NCBI GenBank assembly: GCA_017536285.1
Contig: JAFXHP010000021.1
Span: 1 to 30,546, forward strand
DNA length: 30,546 nt
Source of the DNA: Clostridia bacterium
Lineage (GTDB): Bacteria; Bacillota_A; Clostridia; UMGS1883; HGM11501
Reading direction: 5' to 3'
The notes beneath the pieces are model-generated. The model worked only from the letters and a program-made list of their open reading frames with translations. It searched no databases and was not told where the DNA came from. The position numbers and the translations under genes are program-made. Shown piece by piece: positions 23,524 to 30,546 of this stretch; the first letter of the stretch is position 1; each line of letters opens with the position of its first letter.

Positions 23524-24225
23524 TTATTCTTCCTTTGAGAAGTAATATCCAACGCCGCGGCGTGTCATGATATAGCGAGGTTCACCGGGATCGTCCTCAA
23601 TTTTTTCGCGAAGACGCCTTACCGTAACGTCAACTGTTCGCATGTCTCCGTAATATTCATATCCCCATACCTTTTCAAGAAGGGTTTCTCTTGAAAAAAT
23701 GCGGTTTGGTGATTCTGCCAGATATTTTACAAGCTCAAATTCACGAAGAGTAAGTTCTATCACCTTTCCGCTCTTCCGTAATTCATAGCTTGCCGTATTT
23801 ATGGTGATTTCTCCGATTTTTATTGTGTTCTCTTCCGTATCGGGAACATTTTCCTTTGAAACCGTACGCCTTAAATTAGCCTTTACTCTGGCCATAAGCT
23901 CTCTTATTGAGAAGGGTTTCGTGACATAGTCATCCGCACCCAGCTCAAGGCCTAAAATTTTATCAATTTCCTCAGTTCTTGCAGTGAGCATTACAATCGG
24001 AACTTCGCTTTCACGGCGGATTTTTTTACAAACCTCAAATCCGTCCATCTTAGGCAGCATCACGTCAAGCAGCACAAGGTCAGGATTAAGGGAAAGTGCA
24101 AGGCGTGCACCCTCTTCGCCGTCCATGGCAACCGCAACGGCATAGCCTTCTCTTTCCAGATTGATTTTTAAAATATCGCCTATTGCCGCCTCGTCGTCAA
24201 CCACCAGAATTTTCTTTTTATCCAT
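23524..24225 (-). CDS. walR: Response regulator WalR (OmpR family)
   Basis: The 233-residue protein has a receiver domain (acidic D10/D11, phosphorylated D54 in LLDVMLPKMDGFEVC, K103-type TKPFS) and an OmpR-type winged helix (about 132-230) with the family's ESPNRIFSRETLLEKVWGYE and RTVDVTVRRLREKIE segments. The ribosome site is AAGGAGGG. It regulates wall-metabolism genes. A matching operator lies about 1.8 kb downstream in the same operon. Confidence 0.94.
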   Translation of the reverse strand: MDKKKILVVDDEAAIGDILKINLEREGYAVAVAMDGEEGARLALSLNPDLVLLDVMLPKMDGFEVCKKIRRESEVPIVMLTARTEEIDKILGLELGADDYVTKPFSIRELMARVKANLRRTVSKENVPDTEENTIKIGEITINTASYELRKSGKVIELTLREFELVKYLAESPNRIFSRETLLEKVWGYEYYGDMRTVDVTVRRLREKIEDDPGEPRYIMTRRGVGYYFSKEE

Positions 24226-24245
24226 ATGTAACCCTCCTTCAGGGA

Positions 24246-24884
24246 TTAATAGCCTAAATTCTCATTTACTATAATTACCTTAACTCTGTCTTTTATTCTC
24301 TGATGAGCCATAACCGTATAGTTTGCACAAATTCTGTCGTTGCTCTCGCAGCCTGCACATAACTTTTCTCCGTCCGTTCCGACGCACAAACCTTTTTCAC
24401 TGCAATATGTCTTCATGGAAAGTCTCTTTGCATTTTGAGGTGCTGCAACGGTTTTAACTCTCTTTTCCGCAGCTTTTAAATTTTCAACAATTTTATTTTT
24501 ACCCGCTACAACTATTACAGACTTAGGGCCGAAAAGCATTGCGGAAACACGGTTGGAATTTCCGTCCACGTTATAAAGCTCGCCCTCTTCGGTTATAGCA
24601 TTACTGCTGGCAAAATATGCATCGGCGAAAAAGCATTTTCTGAAAATTTCTGTTATTTCTTCCCTGGTAAGGCCTTCTTTGTATCTGTCAAGGAAATTAT
24701 AGTCGCCGTTTCTGAGTAAATCTAAAACTCCGGCTTCGTTCAACGTAACGGAGCCGCCTACGCCAACGGTATCTCCCTTTGAAATAAGGCCCTTTATTAT
24801 ATCAAGAGCTTCTTCCTTTGTTTCAGCAAAGTATGCCATCATGTTGTTTTTTCTTAAATTTTCCAGTGTTTTTTCTATATTCAT
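24246..24884 (-). CDS. LUD-domain protein (YkgG/LutC-like)
   Basis: The 212-residue product is mostly one LUD domain, with GVGGSVTLNEAG near 41-52 and ASSNAITEEGEL near 92-103. The C-terminal third has a cysteine set (C161, C167, C176, C179, C186) that could bind a metal or Fe-S cluster. LutC takes part in lactate oxidation with LutA and LutB, but neither is in this window, so the role here is open. It overlaps tlyA by 4 bp (ATGA) and has GGAGGTAAA as ribosome site. Confidence 0.85.
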   Translation of the reverse strand: MNIEKTLENLRKNNMMAYFAETKEEALDIIKGLISKGDTVGVGGSVTLNEAGVLDLLRNGDYNFLDRYKEGLTREEITEIFRKCFFADAYFASSNAITEEGELYNVDGNSNRVSAMLFGPKSVIVVAGKNKIVENLKAAEKRVKTVAAPQNAKRLSMKTYCSEKGLCVGTDGEKLCAGCESNDRICANYTVMAHQRIKDRVKVIIVNENLGY

Positions 24885-25651
24885 AATTTACCTCCAAATG
24901 CATCGGATACAATTTTTTCTATGGAATATTCTCCTTCTCCGACGTTTTTTCCCAAATATAAAAGATATTCAACGTTTCCGTTTTGCCCCGTTATAGGCGA
25001 CGGTGTCAGTCCCTTTACGAAAAATCCGACACTTTTTGCAAATTCCGTTATGTCGGAAAGCACCTTTATGTGTGCCTTTTTATCCTTTACCACACCTTTT
25101 TTACCCACAAAGCTTCGGCCCGCTTCAAACTGAGGTTTCACAAGGCATACGCCTTCGGCTTCATTTTTAGACAATCTGTAAAGATGATAAAGAATCTGCG
25201 TAAGAGATATAAATGAAACATCCGCCGTGAAAAAGTCAGCACTTTCGGAAAGGCTCAACACCCTTATATCGGTTTTTTCAAGATTTACAACTCTTTCATC
25301 ATTTTTAAGTCTTTCTGCCAGCTGGTCGGACCCCACGTCCACAGCGTAGACTTTAGTCGCTCCATTAATGAGAAGCTGCTCGGTAAAGCCACCGGTAGAT
25401 GCCCCGGCATCTATACAGATTTTTCCTTTAACATCAAGGGGAAAAACGTCAAAGGCCTTGATAAGCTTTTTCGCTCCTCGTCCCACAAAGTTTTCTTCTT
25501 CCGTTACGGTAATCGTCTGGTTTTCCACAGAAAAGCTTGCCTTTTCGCAAACCTTGCCGTCAACCAAAACCTTTCCGCCCGCAATCAGCTCTTTGGCCTG
25601 CTCCCTGCTTCTTGCAAGGGATGATTTGACCATGTATAAATCAAGCCTCAT
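24881..25651 (-). CDS. tlyA: TlyA-family rRNA methyltransferase
   Basis: The product is 256 residues from the ATG at 25651, giving the usual MRLDLYMVKSSLARSREQA start; a longer in-frame start would lie deep inside dxs. It has an N-terminal S4 RNA-binding domain (1-65) and an FtsJ-type methyltransferase with the SAM motif DAGASTGGF (81-89). Known members 2'-O-methylate rRNA. It overlaps the dxs stop by 11 bp. The dxs-tlyA pair is conserved in Firmicutes. Confidence 0.93.
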   Translation of the reverse strand: MRLDLYMVKSSLARSREQAKELIAGGKVLVDGKVCEKASFSVENQTITVTEEENFVGRGAKKLIKAFDVFPLDVKGKICIDAGASTGGFTEQLLINGATKVYAVDVGSDQLAERLKNDERVVNLEKTDIRVLSLSESADFFTADVSFISLTQILYHLYRLSKNEAEGVCLVKPQFEAGRSFVGKKGVVKDKKAHIKVLSDITEFAKSVGFFVKGLTPSPITGQNGNVEYLLYLGKNVGEGEYSIEKIVSDAFGGKL

Positions 25652-27503
25652 TTTTTGCACCCGCTTCTTCCATGATGGCTTTTTTAATACCTTCTTCATC
25701 CATGCCGTATTTAGCCAGTATATCCCCGGTCTTTCCATGCTCTATAAAAGCGTTGGGGAAAGCTTTTATGCTGCCTTTCGCCCTGAGACGGGAAAATATT
25801 CCTTCGCCCATGCCGCCACGCTCAACATTTGCTTCCACAGTCAAAAGCTTTCCTGTTTTGGCAACGGACTTTTCGATTGTTTCAAAATCGGTGGGATACA
25901 CAGTGGAAAGCTTTAATACTTCCACGCTCACACCTTCTTTTTCAGCTTCAAGTGCAGCAAAAAGCACATCCTTAAGCATCATTCCTTCGCAGGCAACAGT
26001 TATATCCTCTCCCTCTTTAACCACGTTAGCCTTTCCGAATGTAAAGTCGGAAAATCCCGTTTCTCTGTCAGCTCCCTTGGGATAGCGTATTGCTATAGGC
26101 CCGTTATACTCTTCAGTTGCAAAGCGGAGCATTTCTGAAAGTTCGGCAAAAGATGATGGAGAAAGCACTGCCATACCGGGAATATTTCCGAGATACGATA
26201 AATCGTATATACCCTGATGAGTTTTTCCGTCAGTACCGGGAAGGCCCGACCTGTCAAGGCAGAACACAACGTGAAGCTTGTTTATTGCCACATCATGCCA
26301 TATTTCATCATAAGCTCTCTGGAGAAAAGTTGAATAGGTGCACACCACCGGTACGAGATTTCCCCTGGAAAGTCCTGCAGCAAAGGTAACCGCATGCTCC
26401 TCCGCAATTCCGCAATCGTAAAATCTATCGGGAAAGCTTTCGGCAAAACCGGAAAGGCCGCAGCCTTTGGTCATGGCCGGAGATATAACCGAAATACGCT
26501 CGTTTTTCATTGCCAGCAGGCATAAATCCATGCCAAGAGCACTTGAAAAATCTGATTTTATGCTGTGAGTTATTCCCTTGTCAACCTCAAAATCGGACAC
26601 ACCGTGAAATTTAGAAGGCTCTCCCTCTGCATGAGCGTATCCTTTTCCTTTTACGGTTTTTACATGGAGCAGGACCGGTCCTTCTATATTTTTTGCATTG
26701 TTTATATAATATTCAAGCTGTTTTAAGTCATGTCCGTCCACGGGGCCAAGATATTTTATTCCCAGGCTTTCTGCAAAAACGGAAGGAACAATCGCAAATT
26801 TAAGTCCGTCCTTTAAGTGCTTAAGTCCTCTTTCCAGAAAAGAACCGACACCCTTTAAAAGCCCCAGAACATCTTTAACTTCGGCCTTGGCTTTATTGTA
26901 CCCCTTACTCGCCCTGACCTTTGTAAGAAGATTTGACATCGCCCCTACATTTTTCGATATTGACATTCCGTTATCGTTAAGAATAATCAAAATATTTTTC
27001 TTAGTATTTCCTATATTGTTAATGGCCTCATAACAAAGGCCGCCTGTAAAAGCACCGTCGCCTATCAATGCAACGGCAGTGCCGCTTTCTCCTTTTTGCA
27101 TTTTAGCCGTTGCAATACCGTCGGCCAGAGAAATGCTTGTACCGGAATGGCCTGTATCAAAAAGATCTGTTACGCTTTCCTCATATCTGGGAAAGCCTGA
27201 CATTCCGCCTGTTTTACGCAATGATTCAAAGCCTTTCATTCTTCCGGTTAAAATTTTATGGACGTAGCACTGATGTCCCACATCGAAAATGAGCCTGTCA
27301 TCATTATTAAAGTCAAAACACCTATGAAGCATAACCGTAAGCTCCACAACTCCAAGATTTGATGCAAGGTGGCCCCCGGTTTTTGATACGCCGTCAATCA
27401 AAAAGTCCCTGATTTCGGAAGAAAGCATAGTAAGCCCCTCAAAATCAAGGTCCTTTAAGTCATTATGTGTTAAATTTTCATTTAGAATTTTTCTTTTTCC
27501 CAT
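25641..27503 (-). CDS. dxs: 1-deoxy-D-xylulose-5-phosphate synthase
   Basis: The product is 620 residues from the ATG at 27503 (family length about 620), with GAGAAGGA upstream. It joins pyruvate and glyceraldehyde 3-phosphate, the entry step of the MEP isoprenoid pathway. Signs are GGHLASNLGVVE (H45), DVGHQCYVHK (H77), the thiamine-diphosphate motif starting GDG at 148, and the central transketolase domain with IAEEHAVTFAAGLS. The reading frame continues upstream to 27608, but that part has no family match and overlaps oapA. The gene overlaps oapA by 26 bp. OLE-oapA-dxs is a known arrangement. Confidence 0.95.
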   Translation of the reverse strand: MGKRKILNENLTHNDLKDLDFEGLTMLSSEIRDFLIDGVSKTGGHLASNLGVVELTVMLHRCFDFNNDDRLIFDVGHQCYVHKILTGRMKGFESLRKTGGMSGFPRYEESVTDLFDTGHSGTSISLADGIATAKMQKGESGTAVALIGDGAFTGGLCYEAINNIGNTKKNILIILNDNGMSISKNVGAMSNLLTKVRASKGYNKAKAEVKDVLGLLKGVGSFLERGLKHLKDGLKFAIVPSVFAESLGIKYLGPVDGHDLKQLEYYINNAKNIEGPVLLHVKTVKGKGYAHAEGEPSKFHGVSDFEVDKGITHSIKSDFSSALGMDLCLLAMKNERISVISPAMTKGCGLSGFAESFPDRFYDCGIAEEHAVTFAAGLSRGNLVPVVCTYSTFLQRAYDEIWHDVAINKLHVVFCLDRSGLPGTDGKTHQGIYDLSYLGNIPGMAVLSPSSFAELSEMLRFATEEYNGPIAIRYPKGADRETGFSDFTFGKANVVKEGEDITVACEGMMLKDVLFAALEAEKEGVSVEVLKLSTVYPTDFETIEKSVAKTGKLLTVEANVERGGMGEGIFSRLRAKGSIKAFPNAFIEHGKTGDILAKYGMDEEGIKKAIMEEAGAKNEA

Positions 27504-28086
27504 TAGTTTTCGCATCCTTCTCAAAAACAGAAAGTGCTTTAGCAACCATAAATACGATGTCGTTGCTCTTGGAAATGGCAATTCCTTTGCCGAAGGCCTT
27601 TCCGCCAACGGTTAAGGATGCAACGCAGGCTGTTACCAGAATTCCTCCCCAAAAGGCAAAATCCGTTCCCTTTTGAAATAGCATTCCCACAATAACAGCT
27701 GTTGTGGAACCCGAAACGATACCGCAGATGTCCCCTATTACGTCATTGCAGATATTTGAAACACGCTCAGCATTACGCAAAAGAACTATACCCTTTGCCG
27801 CACCCTTTACTTTTCTGGATGCCATTGAATGAAAGGGAGCTTCTTCCGCCGCTGTTACCGCAGTTCCCACAATATCAAAAAGAACGCCTATTAAAATGAT
27901 TGCAAGCAAAACGCAAAGTGCAATTCCTGCCGGAGAGCCCTTTATGGAAACCTCCGAAACTATATTTATAAGTACTGAAAGCGAAAATGTAATGCCCATA
28001 CTCATAAAGGCCCATTTTAAGTATTTTCTTTTCTGCTTGTTAGCCTTTTCCTGAGGGTCAGGCTTACTACTTCGGACAGTATCCAA
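27478..28086 (-). CDS. oapA: OLE-associated membrane protein (OapA-like)
   Basis: The product is 202 residues if started at the TTG at 28086, 10 nt after GGAG; a GTG at 28095 lies too close to that site. Four membrane helices are likely (about 23-45, 52-76, 112-136 and 143-162), with a basic N-terminus (KANKQKRKYLK) and a lysine-rich end (KTNGKKKNSK). The segment TAAEEAPFHSMASRK recalls DUF21/CNNM membrane proteins. It lies directly after the OLE RNA gene and before dxs, the conserved place of oapA. OapA binds OLE RNA and holds it at the membrane. The call rests mainly on this context plus topology. Confidence 0.82.
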   Translation of the reverse strand: MDTVRSSKPDPQEKANKQKRKYLKWAFMSMGITFSLSVLINIVSEVSIKGSPAGIALCVLLAIILIGVLFDIVGTAVTAAEEAPFHSMASRKVKGAAKGIVLLRNAERVSNICNDVIGDICGIVSGSTTAVIVGMLFQKGTDFAFWGGILVTACVASLTVGGKAFGKGIAISKSNDIVFMVAKALSVFEKDAKTNGKKKNSK

Positions 28087-28104
28087 AAAAATCACACTCC
28101 AAAA

Positions 28105-28703
28105 TCAAAAAATTGTGGTGGCAATGCAAGAAGTAAATTTTGCGGCATAGGTTCGGTCGGATTTCCCGCCCTGATCCTTCCCCGTCGCCGATGGAAGCGG
28201 TTTCCCTTTAAATCCAGGCCCGTCAAGTCGCCTTAAACAATACCGAATTGCCACTAAGTCCGCACTACAATCCCTCTTGCACCACGAAAGGTACAGTCTA
28301 GAAGTTTTCCTTCACAGCACAAACGCCGTTCCTATCCTCTTTTGCAGATAGGCTTTCAAGAAGCTATAACCTCACTCTCTCGGCCAAGAGAGTGTTGTCT
28401 GTCCGCTATCCTGCATACCCACTCAAGGCAGGCTACGCTACCCACAGCACAATAAGCACTGCATGGCAGGTTTAATCCTTACCCGTAGCTAAATTGTGTC
28501 CGCATTAACCACAAAGTAAAGTCTCCACGGGAGGAGGGTCATGCGCCGCATGCCATTGCGGTCCGCCCTCAACCCTTAACTCCCAGCACACACCCCCGAC
28601 CGGCATCGGAAGCAAGCACCAGGAACTTCATCGATGTGCCCTTAAGCGGCTTTTTACGACCGCCTTCAGAACAGCATGTACTGACTAGAATACTGCGCCA
28701 CCT
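28105..28703 (-). ncRNA. ole: OLE RNA (ornate, large, extremophilic RNA)
   Basis: About 600 nt without a credible ORF, transcribed toward an OapA-type gene and dxs, as OLE genes are. Length fits the family (about 600 nt). The 5' end GGTGGC (28697-28702) pairs with GCCACC (28117-28122), closing the whole RNA. Many local helices are visible, for example the ACACTCTCTTGGCCGAGAGAGT-type hairpin around 28373-28395 and a CCTATC/GATAGG pair around 28330-28352. A consensus promoter lies at the 5' end. Published work puts OLE RNA in a membrane ribonucleoprotein linked to alcohol, cold and Mg2+ stress. The exact 3' end is uncertain. It was recognised by context and architecture, not by a covariance search. 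Confidence 0.85.
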
Positions 28704-28709
28704 TCCTTT

Positions 28710-28737
28710 ATTATAACATACTTTTTTCAAAAGTCAA
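28710..28737 (-). promoter_or_regulatory. Promoter of the OLE RNA-oapA-dxs operon
   Basis: On the minus strand TTGACT (28732-28737) and TATAAT (28710-28715) are 16 bp apart. The start falls near 28703, at the base of the closing helix of the OLE RNA. Confidence 0.85.
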
Positions 28738-28779
28738 TCCGTGATGACAATTTAATTAGCACCGTTAACCATTTTAAAG

Positions 28780-28808
28780 TTGACACTTTTTTGACAAAAT
28801 GATATAAT
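28780..28808 (+). promoter_or_regulatory. Consensus promoter of the secreted peptidase, with a doubled TTGACA
   Basis: TTGACA (28780-28785) and TATAAT (28803-28808) with 17 bp between form a perfect consensus. A second TTGACA at 28791-28796 lies one helical turn downstream inside the spacer, so it cannot be a -35 box for this -10. It may be an operator. Confidence 0.85.
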
Positions 28809-28877
28809 AGTAGCTGAATTTTCTAAGAAAATGACAAAATTCACAAAAGAGATTGATTTCCGAAAGGATTTGAGACG

Positions 28878-30014
28878 ATGAAAAAACGCCTTTTATGCCT
28901 GGTCAGTGCAATCATTTTAATACTTTCTGTCAGCATCAATGCTGCGGTTACTGTGGACTATAACTATTCCGAAACAGTAACTCCGGGTGTTGTCCGCTAC
29001 GTTTCGCAGATTCGCTCCAGCGATGTTTACTATCAAAACTACTGGGGAAGATTTTCGCCCTGGGCACACAATGAATGCGGAACAGCAGCTGTTTCCATGG
29101 CGTTATCCGCCATCGGCATTAACAAGACACCTCTTGACCTTGGTAACTACTGGATTTCCAAGGGGTATACATGGGGAAATCCTTTCTCCACAGTATTAAA
29201 TGACGTTCCGGAAGCAACAGGCGGAGAAACCTATGACTTTTTCGCCTCATTTGACCGCTACATAAACGGCGACGGCTCATACAGCCCCGTAATAATTTAC
29301 TTTACTGCGGCCACAAACCCCAACCGCACCGGAAACCGTCACTTCGTTCTGGTTACCGAAAAGAAGGAGGACGGCTCCTTTAACGCAGTAAACCCCTCTA
29401 ATAAATCAATGCTCAATTTGAAAATCGAAAAAACCTCAGGCGGAAGTTTATATGTTACCGTTTACGGCCACAAGGGAACCACATCGGGATATATTTCGGA
29501 ATATGATTTCCGTTCGGCACAGTATCACAACCCCTCTTTTGTAAAGCCTGCAGAAAAAGAAGTTCCGACGGAAGAAGCAGGCACTACCCCCGAAGAAACT
29601 GCTCCGCAATCCGAAAATCCCGAGGATGCAACAAAAGTTGCGGAAGCAGAACTACCGGAAGAAAACGATACCGTAGTTACTCCTGAATTTTTGTTCCCCG
29701 CATCGATTTATCCTTCGGCTCCCACGGCATTGTCTTATGATTTTTGCGAAATAAGGTTCAAGGATACAGGCTGCGATACATACACCCTTAGTTTTAGACG
29801 TGCAACTGTTCCCGGAGCTGACGCTCCCTTTAATGATGAACACGCAAAAGCAATAACCGCTACTGTGGGAGAAGGCTTAATTGCCAGAAACAATGACGGA
29901 ACCATGAGTTTATTTATACCCGACGGTCTTGAACAGGGTTACCTTTACCGCTTCTTTATTTCGGATGCAAACGGAGTGTCCTGCACACTTATAACCTATG
30001 GCCTTGCCCAATAA
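28878..30014 (+). CDS. Secreted papain-like (C39-type) cysteine peptidase
   Basis: The 378-residue protein has a signal peptide (cut near residue 22), then a peptidase_C39_2-like domain: NECGTAAVSMALSAIG with the likely nucleophile C67, NRHFVLV with H155, and AVNPSN with N172 as third residue. A Pro/Glu/Thr-rich acidic linker (about 222-266) leads to a C-terminal beta-rich domain (270-378) that may be fibronectin-like and could bind a partner or the wall. The ribosome site is GAAAGG and the start is the only sensible one. The gene stands alone between a consensus promoter and a bidirectional terminator. The substrate is unknown. Confidence 0.82.
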   Translation: MKKRLLCLVSAIILILSVSINAAVTVDYNYSETVTPGVVRYVSQIRSSDVYYQNYWGRFSPWAHNECGTAAVSMALSAIGINKTPLDLGNYWISKGYTWGNPFSTVLNDVPEATGGETYDFFASFDRYINGDGSYSPVIIYFTAATNPNRTGNRHFVLVTEKKEDGSFNAVNPSNKSMLNLKIEKTSGGSLYVTVYGHKGTTSGYISEYDFRSAQYHNPSFVKPAEKEVPTEEAGTTPEETAPQSENPEDATKVAEAELPEENDTVVTPEFLFPASIYPSAPTALSYDFCEIRFKDTGCDTYTLSFRRATVPGADAPFNDEHAKAITATVGEGLIARNNDGTMSLFIPDGLEQGYLYRFFISDANGVSCTLITYGLAQ

Positions 30015-30022
30015 TAAAACAG

Positions 30023-30061
30023 AAAAAACCACGCAGTTCATTCTAAGCTGCGTGGTTTTTT
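30023..30061. terminator. Bidirectional terminator after the peptidase gene
   Basis: AAAAAACCACGCAG (30023-30036) and its exact complement (30048-30061) enclose an 11-nt loop. The A6 and T6 tracts let it serve both the peptidase gene and the converging membrane-protein gene. Confidence 0.93.
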
Positions 30062-30109
30062 ATAATTGACGATTGCAGTAAAAGAAAGCTTGTGCTTCCC
30101 TTTCGTTCT

Positions 30110-30546
30110 TTATTCATTTTTGCCCGCTTCATCAACAAAAGAAGCCTTAAGCATCTGCTTATGTCTATGTACTATATATTTTATAATACAGGCTATGCCG
30201 AAGCATATTGTTATGCCGATTATCTGATAATGCCCTATGTAGCTGACAAGTATCGGTATGGCAAGCCATTCGTTGTTTTCTCTGAATATAAGGGGAAAAT
30301 ACCACGGGGTTTGCAAAAGAACAAGAAAAAGCCATATAAAAAAGGCATTTTTCTTTCGTATAAAGCGGTAATTAATTATCGAAAGGTAGATTGGATTAAG
30401 CTGAAATCCCCATAATATACACTCGCCAATCAGTCCATTAAAGAAAAACGGATTAGTATTTAGATTAAAAAGAAACGAATGAGTAATTAAGAAAACAAAT
30501 AAAACAGTTGGCAAAGAACATACTAAAATCCAAGCAAAAACTTTCA
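30110..30546 (-). CDS. Multi-pass membrane protein, C-terminal part (N-terminus beyond window)
   Basis: The minus-strand frame stays open to the window edge, giving about 145 residues. Hydrophobic stretches suggest at least four membrane helices (KVFAWILVCSLPTVLFVFL, then FFFNGLIGECILWGF, FFIWLFLVLLQTPWYFPL and GHYQIIGITICFGIACII). A basic tail, HRHKQMLKASFVDEAGKNE, should be cytoplasmic. A TTG at 30514 is not needed as a start because the frame continues upstream. Base composition is more AT-rich than in the neighbours. No family recognised. Confidence 0.65.
   Translation of the reverse strand, partial: KVFAWILVCSLPTVLFVFLITHSFLFNLNTNPFFFNGLIGECILWGFQLNPIYLSIINYRFIRKKNAFFIWLFLVLLQTPWYFPLIFRENNEWLAIPILVSYIGHYQIIGITICFGIACIIKYIVHRHKQMLKASFVDEAGKNE

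Noticed and set aside
27504..27608. N-terminal extension of dxs
   Set aside because: It lies inside oapA, has no family match, and the ATG at 27503 gives the normal enzyme length.
28105..28703. RNase P RNA or tmRNA
   Set aside because: The conserved GAGGAAAGTC-type core of RNase P and the tmRNA ends are missing, while gene context and length match OLE RNA.

Overview
The window reads as part of the chromosome of a low-to-moderate-GC Gram-positive anaerobe of the class Clostridia. It is probably an uncultured Oscillospiraceae/Eubacteriales-type bacterium. The grounds are the obg-yhbY-nadD-yqeK-rsfS-leuS gene order, a WalRK operon with walH/walI, RicT, a dxs-tlyA cluster preceded by an OLE RNA gene, consensus sigma-A promoters and purine-rich Shine-Dalgarno sites. 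Gene density is high and no phage or insertion sequence is intact.

Region 1 (1-4240): a truncated AraC-type regulator faces two tandem, near-duplicate cytoplasmic GH123-type (DUF4091) glycosidase genes. The arrangement suggests a small regulated glycan-use unit.

Region 2 (4241-13436, minus strand): one long housekeeping operon with a consensus promoter upstream of obg. Its order is obg, yhbY, a nadD-yqeK fusion, rsfS, leuS, an unrecognised pseudokinase-like gene, dCMP deaminase, holB and ricT. Most genes overlap or nearly touch, and the operon ends at a hairpin shared with the convergent GH123 genes.

Region 3 (13437-18360): divergent mgtE (Mg2+ channel) sits behind a strong promoter and a 155-nt leader. 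The leader holds a 26-codon upstream ORF and an SD-masking terminator that abuts the mgtE start. A DUF378 membrane protein follows. Next is a free-standing membrane protein with TrkA-like Rossmann domains and a C-terminal RyR domain, which has its own promoter and terminator. A convergent hypothetical gene closes the region.

Region 4 (18361-18966): a gene-poor patch with two copies of an approximately 82-bp hairpin-rich repeat. Its end matches the T-arm of the adjacent tRNA-Arg(CCG).

Region 5 (18967-28737, minus strand): OLE RNA, oapA, dxs, tlyA, a LUD protein, walR, walK, a small secreted protein, walH and walI. A textbook WalR box lies over the -35 region of the secreted-protein promoter, so the two-component system probably controls its own accessory genes from inside the operon.

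Region 6 (28738-30546): a secreted papain-like (C39-type) cysteine peptidase diverges from the OLE RNA gene. The edge holds the C-terminal part of a hydrophobic membrane protein.

The most interesting items are the OLE RNA/OapA locus, the mgtE leader, the TrkA-RyR membrane protein, the HEPN/DUF4145-like plus pseudokinase protein, the internal WalR box and the tRNA-related repeat. All functional calls come from reading motifs; no database search was run.
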